Assembly (NCBI GenBank): GCA_009780245.1
Contig: WRAJ01000003.1
Span: 52,731 to 116,730 of the forward strand
From: Turicibacter sp.
GTDB taxonomy: Bacteria; Bacillota_I; Bacilli_A; MOL361; Turicibacteraceae
Length of the DNA: 64,000 bases
Direction: 5' to 3'
This document shows, one piece after another, positions 22,001-30,773 of this stretch; position 1 is the stretch's first letter; every line of letters begins with the position of its first letter. The position numbers and the translations under genes were made by a program. The notes beneath the pieces were generated by a model. That model was not told where the DNA came from. It searched no databases and saw only the letters and a program-made list of their open reading frames with translations.

Positions 22001-23249
22001 TACCACTTGCAATCGAAATAGCTCCCCCATTAGCCGCACTATTATGATGGACGTCACCACCGTACCAATTAAAAGTAGCATTAGCGTGCATGAGGTGAAC
22101 ACCACCACCGGTATTCCCTGCGCCATTTAATAACGCACCAGCATTATTCACACCAGCCCGATTGTTGCGAATTTCACCGCCATGCATATTGAACGTACCA
22201 CCAACAGTGGTGCCACCAATCGCCACTGCCCCCCCTGCTTGCGTGCGGGAAAAATTCCCTTCGATGAGGCCACCGTGCATATCAAATCGGGCATTGTTCC
22301 CGACCCAAACAGCTCCTCCGTTATTCTCTGCCGCACTGTCAATGATTTGCGACCCTTCTTGCATCGTAAAACGACCGTTTAATTGGATATCCACTGGTCC
22401 GTTATTATCCGTTGTTAAATTTCTTAAAACGGCTCCACGGCATAAAATGACGTGTCCGCCACCACCAGCACTACCACCAGCAGCGGTGTTTTCAGCCGTG
22501 ATACCGCCACCTCGAGCTGTTCCTGTTTGTGCTGATAATACTAGTGGTATTGGTACGGTTACTGGTGTTGATTGGGCCGCAACCGCTGTAACGTTTTGGA
22601 CAACGATATTTCTTAATACCAAAGCCGTCCGCTCATTGCCGTTTCCGCGTACCCGAATTGTTCTTGACAACGCATTATGAGTATCCGAAAGAGCAATTTT
22701 CCGATCACCTGGTTCAAAAATCCCGGATTCTTCATTAGCATGATGCCCAATTAAAACAACCGTTGCCCCGTTTGGCACATTAAACGTTGAACCATCGACA
22801 CCAATGGTTCCTGTGTTAATATGAAACGGTATGATAATATGAGTAATGGCATTAGGTGTAGCCGTATTGACTGCATTGCGCAAGCGGGTGTAGACATCGG
22901 CGACTGGCGTGGGCGCTAAGGTGATGGTAACGTCTGCTTCTGTGTACCAAATGTTTGGATTTGCAACATCTACTGCTGAAAAAAACTCGCTTTCTTCTGT
23001 TTCATCGTCCTTCTCCTCTTCGTCGGTGGGACCATCCTCCACAAGCACTGTTTCTGGCATAGACATGCCTTCGCTATCGTCTACTTCTTCATCTTCAGAA
23101 AGGTCTGTTTCTTCAAGATTTACTTCACTCGTGGGCGGCTCAATATCCGCCTCATTTGCGCTGTTTTCTTCTGCCAATGCTGGGCGAAATAAGCCAAGCA
23201 TAAAAAAACTTATCATTAACACTGAAAGTATCGTTCTAAATCTCTTCAC
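19071..23249 (-). CDS. Giant cell-surface beta-helix adhesin-like protein with SpaA-like domain
   Basis: This is a predicted secreted wall or membrane surface protein of about 1,392 aa. GTG 23249 is preferred, as AAGGGGG lies about 11 bases upstream; a TTG at 23273 is the longer option. A signal peptide ends near ALA26. A very acidic linker follows (about 27-95). About 1,000 residues carry GGGI/NxA repeats, as in NTATANGGGIGLAG, which suggest a right-handed parallel beta-helix of the polymorphic adhesin kind. Residues near 550-850 carry a different repeat of about 45-50 aa with FAPxL and GGI elements. Near 1215-1310 is a SpaA/Cna-B-like domain (LEGATFEML and LVEVTAPVG). The C-terminus is IPVLGGLG, a hydrophobic helix, then RKRQK. 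This resembles a sortase signal but lacks LPxTG. Confidence 0.85.
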   Translation of the reverse strand: MKRFRTILSVLMISFFMLGLFRPALAEENSANEADIEPPTSEVNLEETDLSEDEEVDDSEGMSMPETVLVEDGPTDEEEKDDETEESEFFSAVDVANPNIWYTEADVTITLAPTPVADVYTRLRNAVNTATPNAITHIIIPFHINTGTIGVDGSTFNVPNGATVVLIGHHANEESGIFEPGDRKIALSDTHNALSRTIRVRGNGNERTALVLRNIVVQNVTAVAAQSTPVTVPIPLVLSAQTGTARGGGITAENTAAGGSAGGGGHVILCRGAVLRNLTTDNNGPVDIQLNGRFTMQEGSQIIDSAAENNGGAVWVGNNARFDMHGGLIEGNFSRTQAGGAVAIGGTTVGGTFNMHGGEIRNNRAGVNNAGALLNGAGNTGGGVHLMHANATFNWYGGDVHHNSAANGGAISIASGTVNMNGNRILRDNTATGTGANGVGGAVYVTGGHFHLHSGEITDNTATTLGGGLGANGGTITIHGGEVHNNTAVNGGGIGVATGSLFVVNGEIHTNTATANGGGIGLAGTSTAAAHLTIQGGVIRENQSAGSGGGIGVVRANNFGGTTAAATITAAVPTFTMTGGTIQNNVASNHSGLHFAPVLTTTATTTGNNTLTNNIFEISGSATVDDINYAPQVTQTKNGTSGGGHNTLTANLGGNAQIGSMRLAPVLSVPGSGTTAGRSNTFTFTMAENVSIENGLMVSGGLGTSAGTTGTSTRGNTFNFTLIGGSVGGGIDFAPTLTHAGGTTGAITRTNTLTVNLNAGTISGGINFIPIIESSGGSAGNHTNHINLNQNGTTINGGNRQNGGGIRFEPTASVSGGAAAVANRANHVAFRMNGGSITGGVAESNGGGIYYRPNSQVTGTGTHNLIMEMNGGIIDHNRANERGGGIYVAFSAVGGTLPAPTLNLTNNPNATRSITNNRATIDGGGLFVAHNVLFPAMTNARINGNVAEIGSGGGIYTETSSSAPSAWGTFTLNNSQIHDNTSYENGASIWIERYETFIMNDSSINGNRTITGDGGGMHFSPLGSSRGTFIMNGSSAINQNEAVNGDGGGLWLENVDLNLHDQSSINHNTAAKSGGGAMLNNSTLFMQGATIDNNVASEDGGGVFLANQSNFDLQAGVIRANQATNGGGIYADESSNVTGTNGFVTGNQATGDGGGIFSEQYEDELFITPDAYSNLMLSTNIVFDENSAQFASFGPANPEVIDAHIPSTLIGSVTDAPLLNNFDINYPVRNFATFTFFKRDELLYTDFDESLSLEGATFEMLRYENGTWTPIHTETSNEEGRVTFMPLRLQATYRLVEVTAPVGHQLPRGHWLIEIDEEGVSSITAEGEFVPAFRLHNEQYYLGNLTNFEIPVLGGLGVSETKLIASFIIMLSSLLALLVLRKRQKLANAIRK

Positions 23250-23368
23250 TGACTGACATGCCCCCTTATTCAAAAATACTTCTATCTTAAAGGATGCGCA
23301 ATTTAACGTTAATTGATACCTCTTGTCAAAAAAAGAAAAAAAGCCACTTTTCAGCGACTCTCAGTGCT

Positions 23369-25090
23369 TTAAACTTCCATAATAATCGGTAAAATCATCG
23401 GGCGGCGCTTCGTTTGCTCAAACAAGTACGGCGAAGCGGCATCTTCAATCGCTTGCTTGATCCCTTCAATGTCTAACTGATTAGCTGAATGCAACGTTTG
23501 AATCACATCCGCACGAATCAACCTTTCTGTCTCACGAATCAATTCTTCTGATTCTTTCATGTACACAAAGCCACGCGACACAATGTTTGGCCCGTTCATC
23601 AAGCGTTTATCTTTCGTTCGGATGGTCGCCACAACGATTAATAACCCGTCTTCCGATAAAATACGTCGTGTCCGTAAGATTTCGCCACCCATACCAGATA
23701 CGCCATTCTCATCCGTGTAAATCGTCGCGGCTGGTACACGTCCCGCAAGCCTCGCATTTCCTTTACCATTAAAAGACAACACGTCTCCGTTATTCATGAC
23801 AAAGCAATTATCTTCCTCAACGCCACACTGAATCGCTAATTTCTTATGAATCGATAACATGCGATACTCACCGTGCATCGGCATAAAATACTTTGGCTTA
23901 ATTAAATTCAACATTAACTTCAATTCTTCTTGACCCCCGTGCCCAGACGCATGGATGTTGTTTAGAAGGCTGTGCACAATCACCTCGGCACCAGCGCGTT
24001 GTAAATTGTTAATCGTCTTCCCAACGCCAATGGCATTTCCAGGAATCGGACTCGACGAGAAAATAACCGTATCGCCAGGGATAATCTGAATGTCTTTATG
24101 GATCCCTGCTGCAATTCTAGATAACGCCGCCATCGGTTCACCTTGCGATCCCGTACATAAAATCGCAACCTCGTTGCTCGGATAGCGATTCAAATCGTTG
24201 CCAGAAATAAACGTGTCCTCCGGCACGGTTAAGTAGCTATACTCCAACGCAATCTTCATCGCAGACTCCATACTCCGTCCAAAGACCGCAATCTTGCGCC
24301 CCGTTGCCACACAGGCTTCAATGATCTGCTGAACACGGTGAACGTTTGACGCAAACGTTGCCACAATCGCCCGACCTTCTGTTTGCTTAAACACGTCTAA
24401 TAAGCGATCACCAACCACACGTTCTGAAACAGAAAAAACAGGTAACTCGGCACTTGTTGAATCCGATAGCAAACAAAGCACGCCTTCTTCTCCATACTTC
24501 GCCATCTTGTAATAATCAGGTGTCGGCCCAACTGGTGTCAAGTCAAACTTGAAATCTCCGGTATGAACAATGCGACCGATATCGGTCTTGATCGACAAAC
24601 CGAACGAATCTGGGATACTGTGATTCACACGGAAAAACTCAATTTCCATGTGTTTCGTTTTCACAATCGTGTCCGGCTGGTATTCTCTGAAATTAGCCAA
24701 AGCAATCAACTTGCGCTCCTCTAGTTTATTACGCATCAACTCGATGGATAAACGCGGTGCGTGAATAACAGGAATTTTTACTTTCCGTAGTAAAAACGAA
24801 ATCCCACCAATGTGATCCTCGTGTCCGTGAGTAATAAACAAGCCAGCAATTTTTTCTTGATTGCGAACTAAATATTGATAGTCTGGAATGACATAATCAA
24901 CCCCTAATAGCTGATCATCTGGAAATTTTATCCCAGCATCAATAATAATAATCTCATTTTTATATTCAATGCAATAAGTGTTCTTTCCAATTTCACCCAG
25001 CCCACCTAAGGCAAAAACAGCCACTTCATCCGGCTTGATCGAGGCGGTATTACGCCTATTAAATGTTCCGTTGTTACGTTTATTGTCCAT
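23369..25090 (-). CDS. rnjA: Ribonuclease J (J1 type)
   Basis: RNase J1 is a 5'-3' exonuclease and endonuclease central to mRNA turnover in Bacilli. It has a metallo-beta-lactamase core with the complete metal motif THGHEDHIGG near residues 85-94, a beta-CASP domain, and the C-terminal region ending RRPMILPIIMEV as in Bacillus subtilis RnjA. An intact HGHEDHIGG favours J1 over J2, where this motif is altered. There is an N-terminal Arg/Asn-rich extension of about 20 residues. Length 573 aa is slightly above usual. Confidence 0.93.
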   Translation of the reverse strand: MDNKRNNGTFNRRNTASIKPDEVAVFALGGLGEIGKNTYCIEYKNEIIIIDAGIKFPDDQLLGVDYVIPDYQYLVRNQEKIAGLFITHGHEDHIGGISFLLRKVKIPVIHAPRLSIELMRNKLEERKLIALANFREYQPDTIVKTKHMEIEFFRVNHSIPDSFGLSIKTDIGRIVHTGDFKFDLTPVGPTPDYYKMAKYGEEGVLCLLSDSTSAELPVFSVSERVVGDRLLDVFKQTEGRAIVATFASNVHRVQQIIEACVATGRKIAVFGRSMESAMKIALEYSYLTVPEDTFISGNDLNRYPSNEVAILCTGSQGEPMAALSRIAAGIHKDIQIIPGDTVIFSSSPIPGNAIGVGKTINNLQRAGAEVIVHSLLNNIHASGHGGQEELKLMLNLIKPKYFMPMHGEYRMLSIHKKLAIQCGVEEDNCFVMNNGDVLSFNGKGNARLAGRVPAATIYTDENGVSGMGGEILRTRRILSEDGLLIVVATIRTKDKRLMNGPNIVSRGFVYMKESEELIRETERLIRADVIQTLHSANQLDIEGIKQAIEDAASPYLFEQTKRRPMILPIIMEV

Positions 25091-25180
25091 GAAAAAACAA
25101 ACCCTTCTTATCTTAAATTTTAAATCATATTAGCAAAGCACTTCTTTGAATGCCTATAAACGATTTATTTCTATTCGCAC

Positions 25181-25189
25181 ATTATACCA
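25181..25189 (-). promoter_or_regulatory. Extended -10 promoter upstream of rnjA
   Basis: The minus strand shows TGGTATAAT, a TGn-extended -10 box, about 90 bases before rnjA. The -35 position overlaps the preceding terminator and is not consensus. Confidence 0.5.
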
Positions 25190-25190
25190 C

Positions 25191-25213
25191 AAAAAAGCTA
25201 GCCGAAGCTAGCT
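25191..25213 (-). terminator. Terminator after the nucleoside transporter operon
   Basis: AGCTAGC-TTCG-GCTAGCT, a perfect stem with a UUCG tetraloop, is followed by a T-run on the minus strand. Confidence 0.88.
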
Positions 25214-25302
25214 AAATCACATTATATTTACAGTAAGCGTGCGTCAAGTTTTTGCATTTTTCACTGCCACCCTACTTCATTCAGCACTTGACCTAAACCA
25301 AA

Positions 25303-26256
25303 CTACCTTTTTCCTTTATCATAAACTTCACCTAACGCTTTTGGCGCAGCTGTGTTTTTAGAAGTGAAGGCTAATACCACTAACGTCACGATATAAGGAA
25401 TCATGCGATAGAAGTGACCTGAGATATTCGGCAAGAAATCAATAGCCGAGTGACCAGCAGCAATGGTTTGTAATAACCCGAAGAAGAAAGCTGCAAAAAT
25501 AATTTTGATTGGGTTCCAACCACCAAAAATAAGAACCGCTAAAGCTAAAAATCCATATCCTGAAACCGAGCCACTAAAAATGGTTGAAATTGGAATGATG
25601 AAAACAAGACCACCAAGCCCGGCAAGAGCACCAGAGATTAATACACCTGCGTAGCGCATTCTAACGACGTTAATTCCTACTGAATCGGCAGCACCAGGAT
25701 GTTCACCACACGCTCTTAAACGTAATCCAAACTTTGTTTTATAAAGAACAAAAGAACCGACAGCCATTAGGAAGAACCCAAAAAACGTGGTGATATAAGT
25801 GTTTTGAAAAAACATTCGTCCAATAACAGGAATACTTCCTAACAACGGTACACTTTCTATTCTAAATTGATTGACAAAGTGCACGTTTTGTGTCCCAGTT
25901 AAGATTCTAGCAAAATAAACGGCAAAAGCATAACCAAACATATTAATCGCTGTACCGCTGATGATTTGATTCGCTCGTAAGTTAATGGCAGCGTATGCAT
26001 GGAAGAAACTAACAACAATACCAGTCAGAACCGAGACAAGGATGGCAATTAGTAAGATTGGCAATCCAGGAAGACTCTCTTGAAACATAGAAATCACAAT
26101 AATACCACTAAAAGCGCCCATAATCATTTTTCCTTCAAGTGCAATGTTAATAACGCCAGATTTTTCAGAAAATAGGCCACCAAGTGCAACAATCATTAAC
26201 GGAACCATGAAAAACATCGTTTGTTGAATAATAAGATAAAATATCTCCAAAGTCAT
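25303..26256 (-). CDS. nupQ: Nucleoside ABC transporter permease (NupQ/YufQ type)
   Basis: This is the second membrane subunit of a guanosine/nucleoside uptake ABC system. The 317-aa protein has eight to ten hydrophobic segments. It carries BPD_transp_2 family motifs such as EGKMIMGAFSGI and FGLRLRACGEHPGAADSVGI, the cytoplasmic loop that contacts the ATPase. It overlaps the preceding permease by 4 bases (ATGA), indicating coupling. It is the last gene of bmpA-nupO-nupP-nupQ and is followed by a terminator. Confidence 0.9.
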   Translation of the reverse strand: MTLEIFYLIIQQTMFFMVPLMIVALGGLFSEKSGVINIALEGKMIMGAFSGIIVISMFQESLPGLPILLIAILVSVLTGIVVSFFHAYAAINLRANQIISGTAINMFGYAFAVYFARILTGTQNVHFVNQFRIESVPLLGSIPVIGRMFFQNTYITTFFGFFLMAVGSFVLYKTKFGLRLRACGEHPGAADSVGINVVRMRYAGVLISGALAGLGGLVFIIPISTIFSGSVSGYGFLALAVLIFGGWNPIKIIFAAFFFGLLQTIAAGHSAIDFLPNISGHFYRMIPYIVTLVVLAFTSKNTAAPKALGEVYDKGKR

Positions 26257-27374
26257 CGCGATTCCTCCTTTGGTTTCATAAATCGAGTTGATTTATCCAT
26301 TAAGAATAATTTCATTAAGCTAACAAAAGCACAGAAGTAAATAATAATTGAGATTACCATTTCAATTAATTGTACTGAGAATCCAAACACCTGCATACGC
26401 GTTCCACCAAGGAACAGATACGAAATCAACGTTCCGGAGAAAATAATGCCCAGTGGGTTGTTAAGCCCTAAGAAGGCAACCGAGATTCCCATAAATCCTT
26501 CTGGTGCTAACACATCAACCGTGCTCATCGACAAGCCTGTTCCTACTAAATAATTTAAAGCGCCTCCAAGTCCGGCTAGCACACCACAGATAACCATTGA
26601 AATCACAATGTTTCTATTTTGGTTAATCCCAGCATACTTTGCTGCGTCTTTGTTAAATCCACATGCTTTTAATTCGTAACCAAACGCAGTTTTTTCTAAA
26701 ACAATATAAATAATGATGGCAGTTACAATGGCAATGATAATACCAATATTAATGTGTGACGATCGCATACCATCAGTGAAAATATTTTGTAATCCAAAAT
26801 TTGGCAAAACTGAACTGTCAGGCATACGTGTTGTTGTTCCACGTCCTTGGTCAAAAATCGGATTAAGAAGATAGCGTCCTCTAAAGCTTAATCCGTTCAT
26901 GATTAAAAAGTTAACCAAAAACATGGCAATGTAGTTTGTCATGATGGAAGAAATAACTTCATTAACATTTCGGAATGCTTTAAGTAAACCTGGAATTGCT
27001 CCCCACAAACCACCAGCAACCGCTGCTCCAACAATCGCCAATAAAATACGCAAGGCTGGTGGTAGATGTGTGAATTCAACACCGATATAGATGGCAACAA
27101 AACTACCGATTGTAAACTGCCCGCTTGCACCAATGTTAAACAACCCAGTTTTAAACGCAAAAGCAACCGATAGTCCCGTCAAAATAACTGGCGTTGCTAG
27201 CAACAAAACATCTCCAATGTTTCTCATTGATGAAAAGCCAAACGTTAGAATGGTGTTAAATGCAGGCAATGCCTGTTCTGCATCACTGACAAACAAAATC
27301 ATTAAGCCAATTAAAAGCCCAATAATAACAACTAAAATCGACGATAAAATGTCTGCTAATCCTTCTTTTTTCAT
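26253..27374 (-). CDS. nupP: Nucleoside ABC transporter permease (NupP/YufP type)
   Basis: This is the first membrane subunit of the nucleoside ABC transporter, 373 aa and polytopic. The loop GYELKACGFNKDAAKYAGIN near residues 235-254 is the ATPase-contacting motif of this family. It overlaps both neighbours by 4 bases, so nupO, nupP and nupQ are translationally linked. Partnership with the bmpA-like lipoprotein and the facing nucleoside salvage operon supports nucleoside as substrate. Confidence 0.9.
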   Translation of the reverse strand: MKKEGLADILSSILVVIIGLLIGLMILFVSDAEQALPAFNTILTFGFSSMRNIGDVLLLATPVILTGLSVAFAFKTGLFNIGASGQFTIGSFVAIYIGVEFTHLPPALRILLAIVGAAVAGGLWGAIPGLLKAFRNVNEVISSIMTNYIAMFLVNFLIMNGLSFRGRYLLNPIFDQGRGTTTRMPDSSVLPNFGLQNIFTDGMRSSHINIGIIIAIVTAIIIYIVLEKTAFGYELKACGFNKDAAKYAGINQNRNIVISMVICGVLAGLGGALNYLVGTGLSMSTVDVLAPEGFMGISVAFLGLNNPLGIIFSGTLISYLFLGGTRMQVFGFSVQLIEMVISIIIYFCAFVSLMKLFLMDKSTRFMKPKEESR

Positions 27375-28897
27375 GATGACATCACCTCTTTTTTAGCACC
27401 TGACATATAAAGACCTAATTCTTGGAACGTCGTCTCTTTTGGATCAACATCTGCAACAATCTCCCCTTCATACATCACGAGAATGCGATCGGAAACGTTC
27501 ATAACTTCCTCAAGTTCTAAAGAAATCAAAAGAACCGCCTTTCCTTCATCGCGCTGCCTCAAAAGCTCTTTATGCACATACTCAATCGCCCCAACATCAA
27601 GCCCACGTGTCGGCTGCACAGCAACTAGTACTTTTGGGTCACGATCAATTTCTCTTGCTAAAATAACTTTTTGTTGATTCCCACCAGACATTGATCTTGC
27701 CTCTGTGACCTCTCCTTGCCCCGAACGGATATCAAAACGCTCTATTAATCCTTTTGCATACTCAGAAATCGCATTGAATTTTAAGAACCCACGCTTCTGA
27801 AAATCTTTTTTGTAATAAGTTTGCAAGATGGCGTTCTGTGCTAATGTGTAGTCTAGAACAAGTCCGTGCTTATGACGATCCTCTGGAATATGCGCAAGTC
27901 CCTGCTCAGTCCGCTTCCTAATACTCATATTTGAAATGTCTACACCATCCAGCATTATTTCACCCTCATCAGGCTTATCAAGTCCCGTTAACGCATAAAC
28001 CAGATCGGTTTGACCATTCCCTTCAATGCCAGCCACACACAAAATTTCACCACGCCTTAGCTCAAACGAAATATCCTTCAATTTTGCTTTCGCGTCAACC
28101 TCATCTTTTTTGTTTAAATTCTTCACAGTGAGCACCGTGTTCGAAATATTAGGAGCATTCTTTTCTAACGACAGTGATACCTTGCGACCAACCATCATTT
28201 CTGACAGTTCTTCCTTTGAAGTTTCTGCCACTTCAACCGTTCCAATGTACTTTCCTTTTCTAAGGATGGTACATCTATCAGCAACTTGCTTAATCTCATC
28301 GAGTTTATGCGTAATAAATAAGATGGATTTCCCTTCTTTAGCCATATCTTGCATCGTTTGCATCAGCGATTCAATTTCTTGCGGCGTTAATACAGCTGTC
28401 GGCTCATCAAAGATTAAAATTTCATTGTCGCGGTAAAGCATCTTTAAAATTTCCACACGTTGTTGCATCCCAACGCTAATGTCTTTAACTTGCTTATCAA
28501 CATCAATATCAAAATGATACTTTTCTGATAACGACACTACTTTTGCACGAGCCTCGTCCATTTTTAAAACACCACTAGCTGTTGTCTCTACGCCAAGAAC
28601 GATATTCTCTAGCACAGTGAAATTATGAACGAGTTTAAAATGTTGATGAACCATTCCAATTCCTAATTTGTTCGCATCTCCTGGACCATTGATCGTTACT
28701 TCTTCGTTATTGTGAAAAATATTCCCTTTCTCAGCTTTGTAAAGTCCGAACAACACGCTCATCAAAGTTGATTTCCCCGCACCATTCTCACCTAAAAGAG
28801 CATGAATTTCCCCCTTCTTTAATTGCAAAGTGACATCGTCGTTGGCAATGATGCCGGGAAACTCTTTCGTTATACTGCGCATTTCTATCAGGTACAT
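27371..28897 (-). CDS. nupO: Nucleoside ABC transporter ATP-binding protein, two-domain (NupO/YufO type)
   Basis: This cytoplasmic ATPase powers the nucleoside transporter and carries two ABC domains in one chain. ATG 28897 has GGAGGT 7 bases upstream. Domain 1 has Walker A GENGAGKST and signature DISVGMQQRVEILK. Domain 2 has GIEGNGQTDL in place of a consensus Walker A and signature SMSGGNQQKVILARE. The degenerate second site is usual for this sugar/nucleoside ABC class. It is about 508 aa and overlaps nupP by 4 bases. Confidence 0.92.
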   Translation of the reverse strand: MYLIEMRSITKEFPGIIANDDVTLQLKKGEIHALLGENGAGKSTLMSVLFGLYKAEKGNIFHNNEEVTINGPGDANKLGIGMVHQHFKLVHNFTVLENIVLGVETTASGVLKMDEARAKVVSLSEKYHFDIDVDKQVKDISVGMQQRVEILKMLYRDNEILIFDEPTAVLTPQEIESLMQTMQDMAKEGKSILFITHKLDEIKQVADRCTILRKGKYIGTVEVAETSKEELSEMMVGRKVSLSLEKNAPNISNTVLTVKNLNKKDEVDAKAKLKDISFELRRGEILCVAGIEGNGQTDLVYALTGLDKPDEGEIMLDGVDISNMSIRKRTEQGLAHIPEDRHKHGLVLDYTLAQNAILQTYYKKDFQKRGFLKFNAISEYAKGLIERFDIRSGQGEVTEARSMSGGNQQKVILAREIDRDPKVLVAVQPTRGLDVGAIEYVHKELLRQRDEGKAVLLISLELEEVMNVSDRILVMYEGEIVADVDPKETTFQELGLYMSGAKKEVMSS

Positions 28898-28924
28898 AAC
28901 GCTGACCTCCTTCTTACTAATTAG

Positions 28925-28953
28925 AAAAAAGGACCACACAAGGTGGTCTTTTT
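28925..28953 (-). terminator. Hairpin terminator between bmpA and nupO
   Basis: GACCAC pairs with GTGGTC, flanked by A-run and T-run, 20 bases after the bmpA stop codon on the minus strand. Partial termination would favour the binding protein over the transporter subunits. Confidence 0.75.
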
Positions 28954-28973
28954 CTTCGGTTAGCTAATGACCA

Positions 28974-30143
28974 TTAGTCTAATACGTTAACTGTTACTAA
29001 AGTTGTCGTAATGTCATCCATGTCGGTACTTGCATTTACAACGATGTCACCGTTTGCTAATAAAGCAAAGATAGCATCATACTGATCTTGAGTGAAGTTT
29101 TCAAATCTTGCAGTACCCATTGGTAAAGAAACACCATCAATTGCTGCATTAAACATTAATTCACGTCCACCATTGAAGTTTCCAGCATTGAAATCATTTA
29201 ACATGTCATAAACAGAAATCTCTAGACCTTTAACCGCAGAAGTGATAACAGTAGATGAATGTTCTGACTGATCAACATCCACACCAATGACGATGCCACC
29301 TTCTTGTTCAGCAGCAGCCATTACAGAACCACCAGCACCACCAGCAGCAGCAAAAATAACTTCTGTTCCACCAGCAAACATGAACACAGCCTCAGCTTGT
29401 CGCTCAGGAGTTGGTGCAAATCCACCTAAATAAGTGAAGTTTATCGTGATGTCACCTGCAGCTAATCCTAAAGACTCAGCAGCGTGATCAGCACCTTGAA
29501 TGAATCCATGACCAAAACGAATTACGGCAGGAACTGGAAGTCCACCCATAAATCCTAAATCTGTGAATCCTTCCATCACTGCAGCGTAACCAGCTAAGAA
29601 ACCAGCCTCTTCTTCTGCATAATGAATCGCAACAACATTATCTTCTATACGCACACCCGTATCTCCATGTCTTGGTGAAGCATCTAATAAGATAAACGTT
29701 GTATCAGTGAAGATTTCCTGAGCTTCATACAGTGCTACCTCGAAGTGGAACCCAGGTAAAACTAAAACATCAAAACCATCATTAACTGCATCTTGAATTA
29801 AATCAATACGCGCCTCATCACTTGCCTCATGTGGCTGGAAGAATAATGCATGATCTTCAACATTTAATCCTAAAGACTCATAGAAACGAGTGATTCCGTC
29901 CCAAGCTCCTTGGTTAAATGAACCATCATCTAAGATTGAATCATCAGAGTGAGCAAGTAATGCAACACGCACGACCTCTCCAGCTTCCACTTCATCCCCA
30001 TTCTCCTCCTCATCGCCGTTTACTTCTTCGTAATCCGCCTCATCTGCCGGCGTATCATCGTTATCGTTCCCACACGCTACTAAAATAAATAAGAATGCAA
30101 AAGCAGCGATTAGCAGTTTAAAATATTTTGATTTCATCATCAT
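28974..30143 (-). CDS. bmpA: BmpA-family nucleoside-binding lipoprotein
   Basis: This membrane-anchored receptor (BMP/PnrA/NupN family) binds purine or other nucleosides for the nupOPQ transporter. The signal peptide ends in the lipobox LVAC and is followed by an acidic linker (GNDNDDTPADEADYEE). The mature domain has family patterns such as DDGSFNQGAWDGI and GFLAGYAAVMEG. Three successive ATG codons (30143, 30140, 30137) follow the GGAG site, so the exact start is uncertain. Length is about 389 aa. It is divergent from cdd. Confidence 0.92.
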   Translation of the reverse strand: MMMKSKYFKLLIAAFAFLFILVACGNDNDDTPADEADYEEVNGDEEENGDEVEAGEVVRVALLAHSDDSILDDGSFNQGAWDGITRFYESLGLNVEDHALFFQPHEASDEARIDLIQDAVNDGFDVLVLPGFHFEVALYEAQEIFTDTTFILLDASPRHGDTGVRIEDNVVAIHYAEEEAGFLAGYAAVMEGFTDLGFMGGLPVPAVIRFGHGFIQGADHAAESLGLAAGDITINFTYLGGFAPTPERQAEAVFMFAGGTEVIFAAAGGAGGSVMAAAEQEGGIVIGVDVDQSEHSSTVITSAVKGLEISVYDMLNDFNAGNFNGGRELMFNAAIDGVSLPMGTARFENFTQDQYDAIFALLANGDIVVNASTDMDDITTTLVTVNVLD

Positions 30144-30213
30144 TATTTCTCCTTTTTTTTCGTTATTTCCAAAGCCAGAATGTAACCCCTATCTTTGAAT
30201 AAATTACTTTTCA

Positions 30214-30242
30214 ATTCTAATACATTTTAGGCGGTTTGTAAA
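30214..30242 (-). promoter_or_regulatory. Promoter of bmpA
   Basis: On the minus strand CTTACA (30237-30242) and TAGAAT (30214-30219) are separated by 17 bases. Confidence 0.5.
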
Positions 30243-30281
30243 GGTTTTTTTTGAATTTACAACGACAATCCAAAAAGTTTC

Positions 30282-30295
30282 CAAAAAGCGCTTGT
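30282..30295. promoter_or_regulatory. cre-like site between bmpA and cdd
   Basis: The 14-base stretch AAAAAGCGCTTGTA matches TGAAAGCGCTTTCA at 10-11 positions, with a perfect AAAGCGCTT core. It overlaps the -35 box of the cdd promoter, so CcpA binding would repress the salvage operon. CcpA itself is not in the window. Confidence 0.45.
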
Positions 30296-30320
30296 AATTA
30301 AATAATCATTGGATTAAAAT
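30291..30320 (+). promoter_or_regulatory. Promoter of the cdd-pdp salvage operon
   Basis: TTGTAA (30291-30296) and TAAAAT (30315-30320) are separated by 18 bases, 33 bases before the cdd start codon. Confidence 0.6.
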
Positions 30321-30353
30321 AGTACTAGTTAGTTATGAAAGCGAGTTGATACA

Positions 30354-30773
30354 ATGAACGACAACGATTTGGTTAAACTAGCCTTTGATGCCAAGGAAAA
30401 ATCTTATTCACCCTACTCTCAATTTCAAGTGGGGGCTGCGCTACTAGCAAAAAACGGAGACGTTTATACCGGCTGCAACATCGAATCAGCCTCTTATTCG
30501 CCAACCAATTGCGCAGAACGAACGGCATTTTTTAAAGCCGTGTCGGAGGGTGTGACTGATTTTGCTGTCATCGCGGTGGTTGGTGGACAAAAAGGGGCTG
30601 AAGTTGGTTTATGCTACCCGTGTGGTGTGTGCCGGCAAGTAATGGCAGAGTTTTGCGACAGTGATTTCAAAATTATCATGGCCGATGCGAAAGGTGAGAA
30701 ACACGTCTGCACATTAGATGACATCTTACCTTATCGGTTCGGACCAAGCGATCTACAAGGAGGTCACTCATGA
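30354..30773 (+). CDS. cdd: Cytidine deaminase
   Basis: Cdd deaminates cytidine and deoxycytidine to uridine and deoxyuridine. The zinc and proton-shuttle motifs are complete: Cys53-Ala-Glu55 in TNCAERTAFF, and Cys90 and Cys93 in PCGVC. The substrate-binding CNIESASYSPT is also present. Length 139 aa is normal for the homotetrameric type. It is the first gene of the salvage operon and overlaps pdp by 4 bases. Confidence 0.96.
   Translation: MNDNDLVKLAFDAKEKSYSPYSQFQVGAALLAKNGDVYTGCNIESASYSPTNCAERTAFFKAVSEGVTDFAVIAVVGGQKGAEVGLCYPCGVCRQVMAEFCDSDFKIIMADAKGEKHVCTLDDILPYRFGPSDLQGGHS

Noticed and set aside
20899..22680. Long plus-strand open frames opposite the surface protein gene
   Set aside because: They mirror the GGGI repeat codons of the minus-strand gene, lack ribosome sites, and give Pro/Val/Ala-rich low-complexity translations.
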